Assembly (NCBI GenBank): GCA_964623635.1
Contig: CAZUUA010000007.1
Coordinates: 21,843-85,842, forward strand
Reading direction: 5' to 3'
DNA: 64,000 bases
Source of the DNA: UMGS1696 sp964623635
GTDB lineage: Bacteria; Bacillota; Clostridia; Oscillospirales; CAG-272
How positions within the stretch are numbered: position 1 is the stretch's first letter; every line of letters starts with the position of its first letter. The notes beneath the pieces were generated by a model. The model did no database searches. It was given only the letters and a program-made list of their open reading frames with translations, and was not told the DNA's origin. Below are positions 53,554 through 62,910 of the stretch, one piece after another. Both the position numbers and the translations under genes were made by a program.

Positions 53554-54678
53554 TCATTCGTTCTCGTCACAGAATACCCTCTTGACTGCTTCCAGGTAGC
53601 CGTAGCCATACAGGTTGTCCGGCTGGAGGTAGCTGCCTTCCGTCCATTCGTTCCAGCTGTTGATGGTGATGAGCGGTGCTGGCAGGTCATGGGTGTCCAC
53701 ATAAGCCTTTGCCATCCGCAGGGCCTTTTCTACGTTCTCCGGCGTATTGTTGTGGATCACAAAGGGTCTGAACTTCTTGAACCGGGTATTGTTGTCCCAA
53801 CCCAGCGTCACGTGGGGAAAGAACGTGGTGTCCGGCAGTGCATCCATGCGGGCATTCTCTGCCTCGATCAGTGCCAGATCCTTTTCGTAATCCTCTTCGC
53901 CTTCCAGCATGGATTGCCACTGGTAATGGGTCAGGCTGTCTACACCCAGCTTTTTGTACAGTGGCAGCTCATCGGAAGCAGCATCCATGCCCTTGTATGC
54001 ATAGGTCGCCCAGGACGGTGGGCCATAGGTCACCAGCTGTAGGTGCAGATCCGGGAACCCGGCGTCCTGTACCGCTTTCCGGAAATATGCCACGGCCTCG
54101 ACAGCACCGGACGTGCCGCCAAAGCCTTCCTCGAACTTTCGCAGGTCGTAGATCATGAACACCGGGCAGCCGTTGATCTTGTAATACGATGGATGGGTGA
54201 AATATTTGTTGATCCAGCGATCTACCAGCGTCCGGAAGGTGTCCATACCCACGTTGCCGCGCCAGGTTACCACATTGCCGAAATCGTCTGCCAATTCCTT
54301 GTTCCACAGATTGGTGGCGTCGTGGTTGGCCCACATGAGATAGAACTTGACCAGATCGTTGTTGGTCGCCTTCAGGTAGCCGTCGTCCAGGCAGTTTTCC
54401 AGAAAGGGACGACCGTCGTACCAATACCAGTCGTAGATGAACACGTTGACCCCATGGCGTGCGGCACAGGCGATCTCCATTTCCATCACATCGGGATTGG
54501 CTTCGTTCACGTATCCCCACAGAGGAACACGCTGTGCCTTGTGTCCCGGAAACTTAGGCTGGGCACTGCGGACACTTTGCCATTCTCCCATGCCCTCCGG
54601 CCAGAACACTCTTGTCCGGGGTTCGTCTCCCGTATAGGCCGGCCAGATAAATGCCGCCACATCGTATTTTTTTGCCAT
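53554..54678 (-). CDS. GH99-like / WbsX-family protein
   Basis: A 374-residue barrel protein of the GH99-like WbsX group: AFIWPAYTGDEPRTRVFWPEGMGEW, VMEMEIACAARHGVNVFIYDWYWYDGRPFLENCL, FYLMWANHDATNLW, GCPVFMIYDLRKFEE and the signature LITINSWNEWTEGSYLQPDNLYGYGYLEAVKR near the C-terminus. No signal peptide. Relatives are found in surface-polysaccharide loci or as putative glycosidases; the activity is unproven. GGAGG is 9 bases before the ATG. It lies 90 bases beyond the membrane-protein gene on the same strand. Confidence 0.88.
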   Translation of the reverse strand: MAKKYDVAAFIWPAYTGDEPRTRVFWPEGMGEWQSVRSAQPKFPGHKAQRVPLWGYVNEANPDVMEMEIACAARHGVNVFIYDWYWYDGRPFLENCLDDGYLKATNNDLVKFYLMWANHDATNLWNKELADDFGNVVTWRGNVGMDTFRTLVDRWINKYFTHPSYYKINGCPVFMIYDLRKFEEGFGGTSGAVEAVAYFRKAVQDAGFPDLHLQLVTYGPPSWATYAYKGMDAASDELPLYKKLGVDSLTHYQWQSMLEGEEDYEKDLALIEAENARMDALPDTTFFPHVTLGWDNNTRFKKFRPFVIHNNTPENVEKALRMAKAYVDTHDLPAPLITINSWNEWTEGSYLQPDNLYGYGYLEAVKRVFCDENE

Positions 54679-54768
54679 GATGCTTACCTCCTTTGGTTTG
54701 TTGGTCTATAAAACAGAAGGACCCACCGAGCGGCAGATCCATTCACCGACTTGTGAATCCGTATTTTC

Positions 54769-55311
54769 TTAAAACAGCTTCCGCAGTCCCAGACGCTTCC
54801 GGAGCCTTGTGATGTAGGCCGTGATGCAGGTGGACAGCGTGATATCGAACAGGATAAAGAACAGCGTGCCCAGCACCATGGTGGGCACGGTGAAATCGAA
54901 ATATTCGTCACCTGCCGTAAACAAGAGCTTGGAGACGGCAATGGTAATAAGCAGCATGGTATCCAGCAGCGACAGCTTCGCCAGCCATGCAAACCAATAT
55001 GGCAGCTTTTCCAGTACCGCCTTCAGGATCGGATAGATGCCGCCTAAGAATATGTATTCCAGCGCCACCAGCTTGTCCGGCAGCAGGAGCAGAGACAGCA
55101 CACCGGCCACCGCCACGGTCAGCCAGGCGAATTTTTGTCCCACTTCCACCACCAGCAGCATGGTCAGCAATGCACACAGCGCCGCCGCCGACAGATCCAG
55201 CACGGAGGTCAGGCAGCCGATATAGAGAAACACCACGGACAGTGCCGCAATGATGGCAGCAAATGCCAGCCGTCTTGTCAGGGAAAGAGAAGATACACGA
55301 TCGTTTTTCAT
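54769..55311 (-). CDS. Integral membrane protein of unknown function
   Basis: A 180-residue protein with five or six hydrophobic segments (FAAIIAALSVVFLYIGCLTSVL, LCALLTMLLVVEVG, FAWLTVAVAGVLSLLLL, LLDTMLLITIAVSKLLF, TMVLGTLFFILFDITL) and a basic C-terminus. It looks like the substrate-binding (S) component of an ECF transporter or a similar small membrane protein, but no clear family motif is seen. The ATG at 55309-55311 is used; a GTG 9 bases upstream is also possible. The gene begins 15 bases beyond the J-domain gene stop. Confidence 0.6.
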   Translation of the reverse strand: MKNDRVSSLSLTRRLAFAAIIAALSVVFLYIGCLTSVLDLSAAALCALLTMLLVVEVGQKFAWLTVAVAGVLSLLLLPDKLVALEYIFLGGIYPILKAVLEKLPYWFAWLAKLSLLDTMLLITIAVSKLLFTAGDEYFDFTVPTMVLGTLFFILFDITLSTCITAYITRLRKRLGLRKLF

Positions 55312-55325
55312 AAGCGCCACCTTTC

Positions 55326-55937
55326 TCAGCAGCAGGGGACCAGGTCACCGCCGCAGCATTCACACATGGCATCGGCACAGAGCAGACTGGAGCAAAGGCC
55401 GCAGCAGTCGATGTCACCGGAGGAGCCGGTGCTGGTGCGATAGGGGGAACCAAAGCCGGTGGAGCGCATATGCATCCGGTTTTTGGCTTCCCGGTATTCG
55501 GCGTTCTGGGGATCCAGATAGCACGCCACCTCGATATATTTCAGGGCATCGTAGTAATACCCACGCTGTACCAGCAGGCAACCCTTCAGGTAATTCCATT
55601 CGGCGCCACGGTCTCCGGCGGGTGTTGCATCCACCATCAGCTCGGCTTCGGCATAGTGACCGCCACGGATCAGCTCCCGGATCTGGGGAAAGGATGTGGC
55701 ACCGGAGGAAGAATAGCTGGCGTAAGAGGGACCGGTGCGACCGCCGCCTTTGCGTTCCTTCTGGATGGCTTCGTAGGCTTCGTTGACCTCTTTCATTTTT
55801 TCTTCCGCTACGTCTGCCAGGTCGGAGCCTGCGTAGTTGTCCGGATGGTATTTCCGGGCAAGCTCCCGGTAGGCTTTTTTGATTTCCTCGTCTGTAGCCG
55901 TTCGGGGAACGCCCAGCACACTGTATGGATCTTTCAT
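55326..55937 (-). CDS. J-domain protein
   Basis: A 203-residue protein. Residues 1-70 are a J domain (DPYSVLGVPRTATDEEIKKAYRELARKYHPDNYAG) with the HPD motif at residues 31-33, which stimulates DnaK. A short Gly/Ser spacer is followed by a TPR-like stretch (IRELIRGGHYAEAELMVDA, GAEWNYLKGCLLVQRGYYYDALKYIEVACYLDP) and a Cys-rich C-terminus (DCCGLCSSLLCADAMCECCGGDLVPCC). Such proteins are common next to DUF5685 genes in clostridia. It begins 2 bases beyond the upstream stop. Confidence 0.9.
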   Translation of the reverse strand: MKDPYSVLGVPRTATDEEIKKAYRELARKYHPDNYAGSDLADVAEEKMKEVNEAYEAIQKERKGGGRTGPSYASYSSSGATSFPQIRELIRGGHYAEAELMVDATPAGDRGAEWNYLKGCLLVQRGYYYDALKYIEVACYLDPQNAEYREAKNRMHMRSTGFGSPYRTSTGSSGDIDCCGLCSSLLCADAMCECCGGDLVPCC

Positions 55938-55939
55938 GA

Positions 55940-56884
55940 TCAGGTTCGACTCCTGTAGTTGGTTTCGTCAATAGTCCCGTCCGGGAACGAAAGAAAGGCA
56001 CGATCGCCGTGGGTCTGGGGGCTTTTATGTTCACCGGCCACGATGCGCTGCACCATATGCGGCATACCCAAATAGACGATGTTGCGCACCAGCTCGGTCA
56101 GCGGTACGTCCGGCAGCAGCTCCACCGCTTGTCCCAATTTGGCAAGATCTAAACCGGCAGCGGTCACAAAGGCGTCCTGCACCACACCGGTCTCGGTCAG
56201 CGCCATCTCACCCCAGAGTGCGTACAGAGGATTGTAGCGACCCTTTGCCACGTCCTCAGGCAGGTCGTCCATGGCGTCGCAGAGATACAAAAACCGTCCG
56301 GTACCCACGCCGATGGCACGAGCGATCCGGGACGCTGTATCCGGCAGCCCCATGGCAAACAGCTCTCCCAGCAGCTCGCCAAAGCATTGTGCCATGGTGT
56401 CCGGGGATGCGCAGTTTTCCTTTTCCATAGCAGCCAGCACTTCTAGCTGTTTGGCACAGAACCCGGGCAGTGCGGCGGTCTCCGGCAGGGTCTTTATAGC
56501 ACGATGCTGCATGGGTATCGTCAGTGGCGAAAGCAGCAGGGACGGCAGACGGGTCAGACCTTTTTCGTCTTGCCGATCGTCCAGCCGTTTGGCTTCGGTC
56601 AGATAGGCTGCCACCGCTGCGGTGTGATCCAGTGCCGGGTGTGGGTCTGCGATGAGTCGGGTATGGATGGGATGCACGGCACAGCGGCAGGAGCTAAAGT
56701 GAAAGGGCTCGGTGAGAATGCTGCGTACCAGTGCCAAAAAGGTGAGATCGTAGCTCAGGGTCAGCCGGGAGACTTGTCCGGTGATCCTTCCCATGGCACG
56801 GCAAAGACCGCAGTAGACCCCACGATACCACCAAAACTCCCGAACACGCAGTGCTGCCGTATCCGGTCGCACATATCCAAACAC
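55940..56884 (-). CDS. DUF5685-like protein
   Basis: A 314-residue mostly helical protein resembling the DUF5685 family: FGYVRPDTAALRVREFWWYRGVYCGLCRAMGRITGQVSRLTLSYDLTFLALV at the start, CRCAVHP with a cysteine cluster, and GRFLYLCDAMDDLPEDVAKGRYNPL, a motif reminiscent of an isoprenoid-type DDxxED site. Function unknown. GTG at 56882-56884 is chosen as start because the promoter at 56918-56946 excludes the longer ATG at 56941, and the in-between ATG at 56899 would leave almost no leader. Confidence 0.8.
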   Translation of the reverse strand: MFGYVRPDTAALRVREFWWYRGVYCGLCRAMGRITGQVSRLTLSYDLTFLALVRSILTEPFHFSSCRCAVHPIHTRLIADPHPALDHTAAVAAYLTEAKRLDDRQDEKGLTRLPSLLLSPLTIPMQHRAIKTLPETAALPGFCAKQLEVLAAMEKENCASPDTMAQCFGELLGELFAMGLPDTASRIARAIGVGTGRFLYLCDAMDDLPEDVAKGRYNPLYALWGEMALTETGVVQDAFVTAAGLDLAKLGQAVELLPDVPLTELVRNIVYLGMPHMVQRIVAGEHKSPQTHGDRAFLSFPDGTIDETNYRSRT

Positions 56885-56917
56885 AGCAGCACCACCCATC
56901 CTTGTATCGATGGTATT

Positions 56918-56946
56918 ATTGTACCGCCTTTGCCGGGGCAATACAA
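56918..56946 (-). promoter_or_regulatory. Promoter of the DUF5685/J-domain/membrane-protein genes
   Basis: Minus strand TTGTAT (56941-56946), 17 bases, TACAAT (56918-56923). It decides the start of the DUF5685-like gene. Confidence 0.7.
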
Positions 56947-56992
56947 GGTGTATTTTGTGAATTTCAGGTTAAGAAACAGAATGAAAAAAGAA

Positions 56993-57042
56993 GAAGCAGC
57001 CGGTGCACTGCCAAGCCTGTGGCCACGCACCAATGCTGCTTC
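56993..57042 (-). terminator. Terminator after the sodium symporter
   Basis: Outer stem GAAGCAGC/GCTGCTTC and inner GGTGC/GCACC, followed by CTTCTTTTTTC on the minus strand. Confidence 0.85.
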
Positions 57043-57064
57043 ATATTTTAGTATATCCTACCTC

Positions 57065-58420
57065 TTAGATCTTCATGATCCCCATGCCGTCCAGAACGGA
57101 GGAGATCAGGATCAGCACGATACAGATCGGCGCCAGATACTTGATGACCACCACGAACAGCTTCTCTGCCTTGAATTTGCCGGTCAGCGAGATCTCGTCA
57201 ATGAGAGTCTTCGGCTTGATCACGTAGCCTACAAAGATGCAGGTGATCAGTGCCAGGATCGGCATGATGACGCTGTTGGAGATAAAGTCGAAGAAGTCCA
57301 AGAACTGGAAGCCAAAGATCCGTACATCCGACCAGATGCCGTTGCCCAGAGACGAGGGAATGCCCATGAGCAGGCTGTACACGAACACCACAAGGCATGT
57401 GACCTTCCGGTTCCAGTGGAGCTTGTCCTGGAAGATGGACACGATGGTCTCCATCAGGGAAATGGACGAGGTCAGTGCCGCAAACAGCACCAAAAGGAAG
57501 AACAGAGCACCGATGATGGTACCGCCTTTCATGCTGTCAAATACCTTAGGCAGGGTGATGAACATCAGGCTCGGCCCCTTGCCCAGTGCTTCTTCGTTGC
57601 CACCGGAGAACACGAACACGGAGGGAATGATCATCAGTCCGGCTAAGAATGCGATACCGGTATCAAAAATTTCGATATGCCGCACGGACTGCTCCAGATC
57701 CACGTCCTTCTTCATATAGGAGCCATAGGTGATCATGATACCCATAGCCAGCGACATGGAGTAGAAAAGCTGACCCATGGCGGCAAGAACGGTGGTGGCG
57801 GAGAATTTGGACAGATCGGGCGTGATATAGTACAACACCCCTTCCAGTGCGCCGGGCATACAAACGGAATAGATGGAGATGAACACAGTCAGCACCACCA
57901 GCACCGGCATCATGAATTTGGACACGGCCTCGATGCCCTTATCCACACCCAGCAGCACCACCAAGGCAGTTGCCGCCATAAACAGGAAGAACCAGATCAG
58001 CGGTTCCCCGGCCTGACCGATAAAGCCGGTGAAATAGGTCTCTTCGGCAGCGGCGTGTGCATCTCCGGTGCAATAGGCGATGAGATACTTGGTGATCCAG
58101 CCGCCGATGACGGAGTAGTAGGGCAAAACGATCATAGGCACCAGGCAGGCAATGTAGCCGACCCAACCGAAGCGTTTGTCCAGCGCATTGTAGGCACCGA
58201 TGGCAGACAGACCCGTTTTCCGGCCGATGGCGATCTCAGCCGACATCAGCGCAAAGCCGAAGGTGACAGCCAGTGCGATATACACCAGCAGGAAGATGCC
58301 GCCGCCGTATTGGGCAGCCAGGTAGGGAAAGCGCCAAATATTGCCCAGACCCACCGCAGAGCCGGCCGCAGTCAGGATGAACCCAAGCTTCCCGGAAAAG
58401 GTACTTCTTTTTTCGTTCAT
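57065..58420 (-). CDS. Sodium-dependent neurotransmitter-symporter (SNF) family transporter
   Basis: A 451-residue membrane protein with eleven or twelve hydrophobic segments. TM1 carries the sodium and substrate motif AAGSAVGLGNIWRFPYLAAQYGGGIFLLVY, and GKGPSLMFITLPKVFDSM and LFAALTSSISLMETIVS are further family blocks. Bacterial members are LeuT-like sodium:amino-acid (often tryptophan, tyrosine or leucine) symporters; the solute is not determined. The gene has its own promoter and faces a divergent secreted-protein gene. Confidence 0.93.
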   Translation of the reverse strand: MNEKRSTFSGKLGFILTAAGSAVGLGNIWRFPYLAAQYGGGIFLLVYIALAVTFGFALMSAEIAIGRKTGLSAIGAYNALDKRFGWVGYIACLVPMIVLPYYSVIGGWITKYLIAYCTGDAHAAAEETYFTGFIGQAGEPLIWFFLFMAATALVVLLGVDKGIEAVSKFMMPVLVVLTVFISIYSVCMPGALEGVLYYITPDLSKFSATTVLAAMGQLFYSMSLAMGIMITYGSYMKKDVDLEQSVRHIEIFDTGIAFLAGLMIIPSVFVFSGGNEEALGKGPSLMFITLPKVFDSMKGGTIIGALFFLLVLFAALTSSISLMETIVSIFQDKLHWNRKVTCLVVFVYSLLMGIPSSLGNGIWSDVRIFGFQFLDFFDFISNSVIMPILALITCIFVGYVIKPKTLIDEISLTGKFKAEKLFVVVIKYLAPICIVLILISSVLDGMGIMKI

Positions 58421-58487
58421 GAAATTTTCTCCATTCTGTATATTGATACTGTCACTACATCATAGTGCAATGCTGTATTACCAGGAT

Positions 58488-58516
58488 AGTATACCATATC
58501 CCACCGGATTTTGCAA
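58488..58516 (-). promoter_or_regulatory. Promoter of the sodium symporter
   Basis: Minus strand TTGCAA (58511-58516), 17 bases ending TGG, TATACT (58488-58493). Confidence 0.85.
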
Positions 58517-58591
58517 CCTTATATTAGGAAAAATACAAAAAAGAAAAAGTATATTTCTGTGGCGGTTCTGTTTCGATTTTGGGGAGCGATA

Positions 58592-58620
58592 TTGACAAGG
58601 CGATGAGAATATGGTATACT
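58592..58620 (+). promoter_or_regulatory. Promoter of the large secreted protein
   Basis: TTGACA (58592-58597), 17 bases ending TGG, TATACT (58615-58620), divergent from the symporter promoter. Confidence 0.88.
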
Positions 58621-58685
58621 GAATTACGGTATATTTCATTGACAGCAATTACAAAAAAGGCTTTATCAAAGAAAGGATCTGCCGT

Positions 58686-60581
58686 ATGCAAAAAAATTGG
58701 ATTCGCATTCTCAGCTTAGTTTTGGTCAGTGTACTGTTGTTGTCCGGTGTTCCCATAGGTGCCGTGGCAGAGGAGACGTTCCGTGTAGATTTCATGCACC
58801 TGTATCGATATGACGATCAGCAGGTGCCGTATTGGAATCGCAAGGATGCATATCAGCTTTATTGTACGGATGCGGAAGGAAACTACTACTTTTTCCTGCG
58901 TGACATGGCACATATGTTGGCGGACACCCACAGCTGCTTTGATGTGCAGTGGAATGCCAAGGAGAGCATTGCGGAGCTGAAAAGCGGCACGGCGTACACC
59001 GGGGACACTGTGCATTTGGATTGGTGGGGTGTGGCTGTTACGGGTACAAAGCAAAATATCCCACTGTTGATCAATGGCGAAAAGGTCACGCTGACCGGGT
59101 ACAACATCCAAGGCAATACGGCTTTCCGACTGGAAGACCTGGCAGCGCATTTGAGATTTCTTGTGCAGCTGCAAACGCAGGAGATCATTCAGGTGAGCGC
59201 CTCTGACAGAACGACGGTGTACGAGCCCTACTATGACATCTACGCCGGATTCAACGAGTATGATGCCGTTTCGCTGACCGATGAGCGGGGTATCTCTGTG
59301 ATGACCGACGACTATTCCCGTGCTCGTTGGGCCGATCCGATCAAGTCGTACCTGTTTGACGCCGGCAACGGTACGTTCTCGCTGCTGCGGTGTGTCGGCG
59401 ATACCATTACGGTGTCCCGGTACGATGCCAAGACCCTGACCGTGCAGAGCAGCTTCACCGTGCCCTTTGAGCTGACCCGATTCGGTGGATTCTATGCCGG
59501 TGAGAAGTACAACTACATCGCCTTTGGAGACAGTCTCCAGGCTGACACCTACAAGGAGCACGGCGGGCAAGAGGTGATCCGTGTGGTCAAGTATGACAAG
59601 AATTTTAAGCGTCTGGATGCCCTGTCCGTAGGTGCCAAGGAAAGCGGCGTGTTCTGTCCCTATGATGCCTCTCCTGCACGTATGTCCGAAAAGAACGGCA
59701 CCCTGGTACTGCACACCGGTCGTGAATTGTATGACACCGACAGCAACGGTACACGCCACCAGATGCAGATCACGCTGATGATCGATACCGCCGCTATGAC
59801 GTTGGATCGGTATGCCGGCTCCTGGGTCAGCCACAGCTTCAACCAGTTCGTGGACTGGAATGGGGATGAGCACGTACTGCTGGACCACGGAGACGCATAT
59901 CCTCGTTCGGTGGTGCTGAGCATATTTGATGGCAGTGACTATCGTACACTGGATCTCTACCAGATCCCCGGTGCCACAGGAGCCAACTGTACCGGTGTGA
60001 CGGTGGGTGGCTTTGCGGTGACCGAAGACAACTACATGGCCGCCATCAATGCCGTGGATCCGAGCAAGGTGCGTTCCTACAACAGCTATACCATGGAAGG
60101 ACTGGATCGTGACGAGCGGAACGTGATCCTGCTGGTCACCGGCAAAAACAATATTTACACGAAGAATGTAAAGCAGATCACGCTGACCGATTACATTGGC
60201 AAGGGCAAGCTGGGCAGTATGCCCTATCTGGTACAGCTAAACGATGATCTCTTGGCGGTGCTGTGGGAAGAATACAGCTACACCGAGGATGGCGACACGG
60301 TGGATGGTGGTCTGCGGTACTGCTTCGTGGATGGCAGCGGCAACCGGCTGGGTGAAATACAGTCCGCTCCGGACAAGCAGCTCTCCATCGATTGCCAGCC
60401 CCTGTACATAGGTGGGAAGCTTTTGTGGTTCACCGACCGCAGAGGCCTTCGTTCCTTTTATTCCATCGAAGTCCCCTACGCTGCGGCCACCAACGATACA
60501 GCGGTGAACGATACGGCTGAAAATGATATGGCGGCCGAAACGACGGCACGACCGAAGAGCAGTATGCCAGTACGTCACTGA
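58686..60581 (+). CDS. Large secreted protein with a copper-amine-oxidase-like stalk domain
   Basis: A 631-residue protein, family not recognised. Signal peptide is MQKNWIRILSLVLVSVLLLSGVPIGAVA. Residues about 60-165 resemble the 'copper amine oxidase N-terminal/stalk' domain (YFFLRDMAHML, NIPLLINGEKVTLTGYNIQGNTAFRLEDLAAHL). The rest is beta-rich, with repeated strand pairs as in a propeller. A low-complexity C-terminus (TNDTAVNDTAENDMAAETTARPK) follows and could cross the wall; no lipobox or PQTxD tail is present. GAAAGGA lies 7 bases before the ATG. It sits upstream of the PTS genes but is separated by a terminator. Confidence 0.72.
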   Translation: MQKNWIRILSLVLVSVLLLSGVPIGAVAEETFRVDFMHLYRYDDQQVPYWNRKDAYQLYCTDAEGNYYFFLRDMAHMLADTHSCFDVQWNAKESIAELKSGTAYTGDTVHLDWWGVAVTGTKQNIPLLINGEKVTLTGYNIQGNTAFRLEDLAAHLRFLVQLQTQEIIQVSASDRTTVYEPYYDIYAGFNEYDAVSLTDERGISVMTDDYSRARWADPIKSYLFDAGNGTFSLLRCVGDTITVSRYDAKTLTVQSSFTVPFELTRFGGFYAGEKYNYIAFGDSLQADTYKEHGGQEVIRVVKYDKNFKRLDALSVGAKESGVFCPYDASPARMSEKNGTLVLHTGRELYDTDSNGTRHQMQITLMIDTAAMTLDRYAGSWVSHSFNQFVDWNGDEHVLLDHGDAYPRSVVLSIFDGSDYRTLDLYQIPGATGANCTGVTVGGFAVTEDNYMAAINAVDPSKVRSYNSYTMEGLDRDERNVILLVTGKNNIYTKNVKQITLTDYIGKGKLGSMPYLVQLNDDLLAVLWEEYSYTEDGDTVDGGLRYCFVDGSGNRLGEIQSAPDKQLSIDCQPLYIGGKLLWFTDRRGLRSFYSIEVPYAAATNDTAVNDTAENDMAAETTARPKSSMPVRH

Positions 60582-60624
60582 TGCAATAGGTGAAGGGAAA
60601 CAGACAAAATAGCATAGACCCCAA

Positions 60625-60662
60625 ACAAGAGCTACGAGAAAGTCGGCAGCTCTTGTTTTCTT
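60625..60662 (+). terminator. Terminator after the large secreted protein
   Basis: ACAAGAGCT pairs with AGCTCTTGT, then TTTTCTTTTG. Confidence 0.88.
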
Positions 60663-60736
60663 TTGTACGGCCTTGCATATCCTTGCACCGATCCGGTAAT
60701 ACTATTTCCATACCGAATCGGAAGGAGAACGATCGT

Positions 60737-62371
60737 ATGCAAGATTCCCGTAGCTTGACGCAGCGTTTTGCACCGTGTTTCACACTGCTGCAGCGTGTGG
60801 GACGTGCCTTTATGCTGCCCATTGCACTACTGCCGGTGGCCGGGCTGTTTTTGGGTATTGGTTCCTCACTGACCAATCCGGCCCTGTGGGAGACCTATCA
60901 TCTGTCGGGAGTATTGGGAGAGGGCACTGTGCTATATGGTGTGTTCTCCGTTCTGTCGGCAGTAGGCAGTGTGATCTTTGACAACCTGCCGCTGCTGTTT
61001 GCCATGGGTGTGGCACTGGGTATGGCAGAGAACGAAAAGGCCACCGCTGTCCTGTCCGCTGCCATCGCCTTCTTTGTGATGCACAGCACCATTGGCACCC
61101 TGCTGACCCTGACCGGTCGGATCGATGATCCCACGCTGCCGGAGGGAACAGTCACTTCGGTGGTGGGCATATCCTCTTTACAGATGGGGGTCTTCGGCGG
61201 TATTCTGGTGGGACTGGGCGTGGCGTGGCTCCACAACCGGTTTTACAAGCTGCGTCTGCCGGATGTGCTGTCCTTCTTTGGCGGTACCCGGTTCGTGCCC
61301 ATCGTTTCCACCGCTGTGTATGTGGTGGTAGGCGCTTTCTTGTATGTGGTTTGGCCGTGGGTGCAAAATGGGATCCTGGCACTGGGGCAGCTGGTGCTGG
61401 ATTCGGGGCTTTTTGGCACCTTTCTCTACGGACTCATCGAACGGCTGCTGATCCCCTTTGGACTGCACCATGTGTTCTACCTGCCGTTCTGGCAGACCGG
61501 TGTGGGTGGGGTCGCATGGATCGATGGGACGCTGATCTCGGGGGCACAGAATATTTTCTTTGCGGAGCTGGCTTCTCCGGCTACAGAGGTGTTTTCCGTT
61601 TCTGCCACACGATTCATGAGTGGAAAATTTCCGCTGATGATCTTTGGTCTGCCCGGTGCGGCGCTGGCCATGTACACCTGTGCCTACCCGGAAAAGAAAA
61701 AGACGGCAGGGTCCCTGCTGCTCTCGGCGGCGCTGACGTCTCTGCTCACCGGCATCACCGAACCGCTGGAATTCACGTTTTTGTTCGTGTCGCCACTATT
61801 GTACGGGATCCATTGTGTTTTGGCCGGGCTGTGCTATATGCTGATGCACGCACTGTCGGTGGGCGTGGGCATGACCTTCTCCGGTGGCCTGATCGATCTG
61901 GTGCTGTTTGGCGTACTGCAGGGGAACCGCAAGACCCATTGGCTGTGGGTACCGGTGGTGGGCGTAGGATTGTTTGCGGTGTATCTGCTGCTGTTTCGCT
62001 GGCTGATCCGACAAAAGGACTATCGCACGCCCGGCAGAGAAGCGGATGGCGAACAGACCAAGTTGTACCGTCGTGCCGATATGGCAAAGCGCATAACAAA
62101 TGAGCAGCCAAAGGATAGTCCGACAACCGGTCTTGCGGAACAGATCGCCGCAGGGCTTGGTGGACGGGACAATATCCTTTCGCTGGACTGCTGTGCCACA
62201 CGACTGCGTCTGACGGTACAGGACGGCGATCTAGTGGACAAGGCGTTTTTGCAGTCCGCCACGGGAGCCGCCGGTGTGATCGTCCACGGGAATGGGGTAC
62301 AGGTGGTGTACGGACCCAAGGTGGCGGTGATCAAAAGTGAGCTGGAAGAATGGCTGGGGAACGGTACATGA
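60737..62371 (+). CDS. PTS EIICB permease, glucose/N-acetylglucosamine family
   Basis: A 544-residue protein. Residues 1-430 form the EIIC membrane domain (LLQRVGRAFMLPIALLPVAGLFLGIG, FDNLPLLFAMGVALGMAE, LIPFGLHHVFYLPFW, GITEPLEFTFLFVSPLLYGIH), and about 455-544 the EIIB domain with phospho-accepting Cys486 in LSLDCCATRLRLTV. It takes up and phosphorylates a hexose or disaccharide (glucose, GlcNAc or maltose type). The preceding residue is also Cys, which is unusual. The ATG at 60737 has AAGGAG 8 bases upstream. EIIA follows directly; HPr and EI are not in the window. Confidence 0.93.
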   Translation: MQDSRSLTQRFAPCFTLLQRVGRAFMLPIALLPVAGLFLGIGSSLTNPALWETYHLSGVLGEGTVLYGVFSVLSAVGSVIFDNLPLLFAMGVALGMAENEKATAVLSAAIAFFVMHSTIGTLLTLTGRIDDPTLPEGTVTSVVGISSLQMGVFGGILVGLGVAWLHNRFYKLRLPDVLSFFGGTRFVPIVSTAVYVVVGAFLYVVWPWVQNGILALGQLVLDSGLFGTFLYGLIERLLIPFGLHHVFYLPFWQTGVGGVAWIDGTLISGAQNIFFAELASPATEVFSVSATRFMSGKFPLMIFGLPGAALAMYTCAYPEKKKTAGSLLLSAALTSLLTGITEPLEFTFLFVSPLLYGIHCVLAGLCYMLMHALSVGVGMTFSGGLIDLVLFGVLQGNRKTHWLWVPVVGVGLFAVYLLLFRWLIRQKDYRTPGREADGEQTKLYRRADMAKRITNEQPKDSPTTGLAEQIAAGLGGRDNILSLDCCATRLRLTVQDGDLVDKAFLQSATGAAGVIVHGNGVQVVYGPKVAVIKSELEEWLGNGT

Positions 62372-62395
62372 GCCGGGATGGAGAGGTGTGATGTG

Positions 62396-62860
62396 ATGTT
62401 TAAAAAAGTACGGAATCGGATATATTCGCCGTTGTCGGGGAAGTGCGTGCGGATGGCAGAGCTGCCGGATCCGGTGTTTGCCTCCGGGATGCTGGGTGAG
62501 GGCATTGGGATACGACCCATGGAGGATGTGGTCACGGTGGTGGCACCGATGGACGGCGTGGCGACCGGGGTCAGCGATACCGGTCATGCGGTGGGCATCA
62601 CGGCGACGGATGGAAAAACCGCTGTTCTCGTTCACGCCGGGATCGACACGGTGGCGCTGGGTGGTGTAGGCTTTACGCTGCACGTGGGGGAAGGGGAAAA
62701 GGTACGCCGTGGCCAGCCGATCCTCACCATGAATGCCGCACAGGTGGAGCGTGCCGGGTACAGTAGCATCGTGGTGGTGGTGCTGACAGAAAGCGGTACA
62801 GCTCTACACCCGGTGACAAAGGAGCAGATCACGGTGGGAGAAATATTATTTGAAGCATGA
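62396..62860 (+). CDS. PTS EIIA component, glucose type
   Basis: A 154-residue EIIA-Glc domain protein. The phospho-His is His80 in AVLVHAGIDTVALGG, with SPLSGKCVRMAELPDPVFASGMLGEGIGIRP at the start and GQPILTMN near the end. It passes phosphate from HPr to the EIIB domain encoded just upstream. The ATG at 62396 (MFKKVRN) with GAGAGG upstream is chosen. An ATG at 62378 in frame has no ribosome site. It is 24 bases from EIICB and ends at a terminator. Confidence 0.92.
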   Translation: MFKKVRNRIYSPLSGKCVRMAELPDPVFASGMLGEGIGIRPMEDVVTVVAPMDGVATGVSDTGHAVGITATDGKTAVLVHAGIDTVALGGVGFTLHVGEGEKVRRGQPILTMNAAQVERAGYSSIVVVVLTESGTALHPVTKEQITVGEILFEA

Positions 62861-62865
62861 AAAAA

Positions 62866-62893
62866 CGACCGGGTACTTTGGGATATCCGGTCG
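62866..62893 (+). terminator. Terminator of the PTS genes
   Basis: CGACCGG, 14-base loop, CCGGTCG, then CTGTTTT. Confidence 0.8.
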
Positions 62894-62910
62894 CTGTTTT
62901 ACATATGGAT

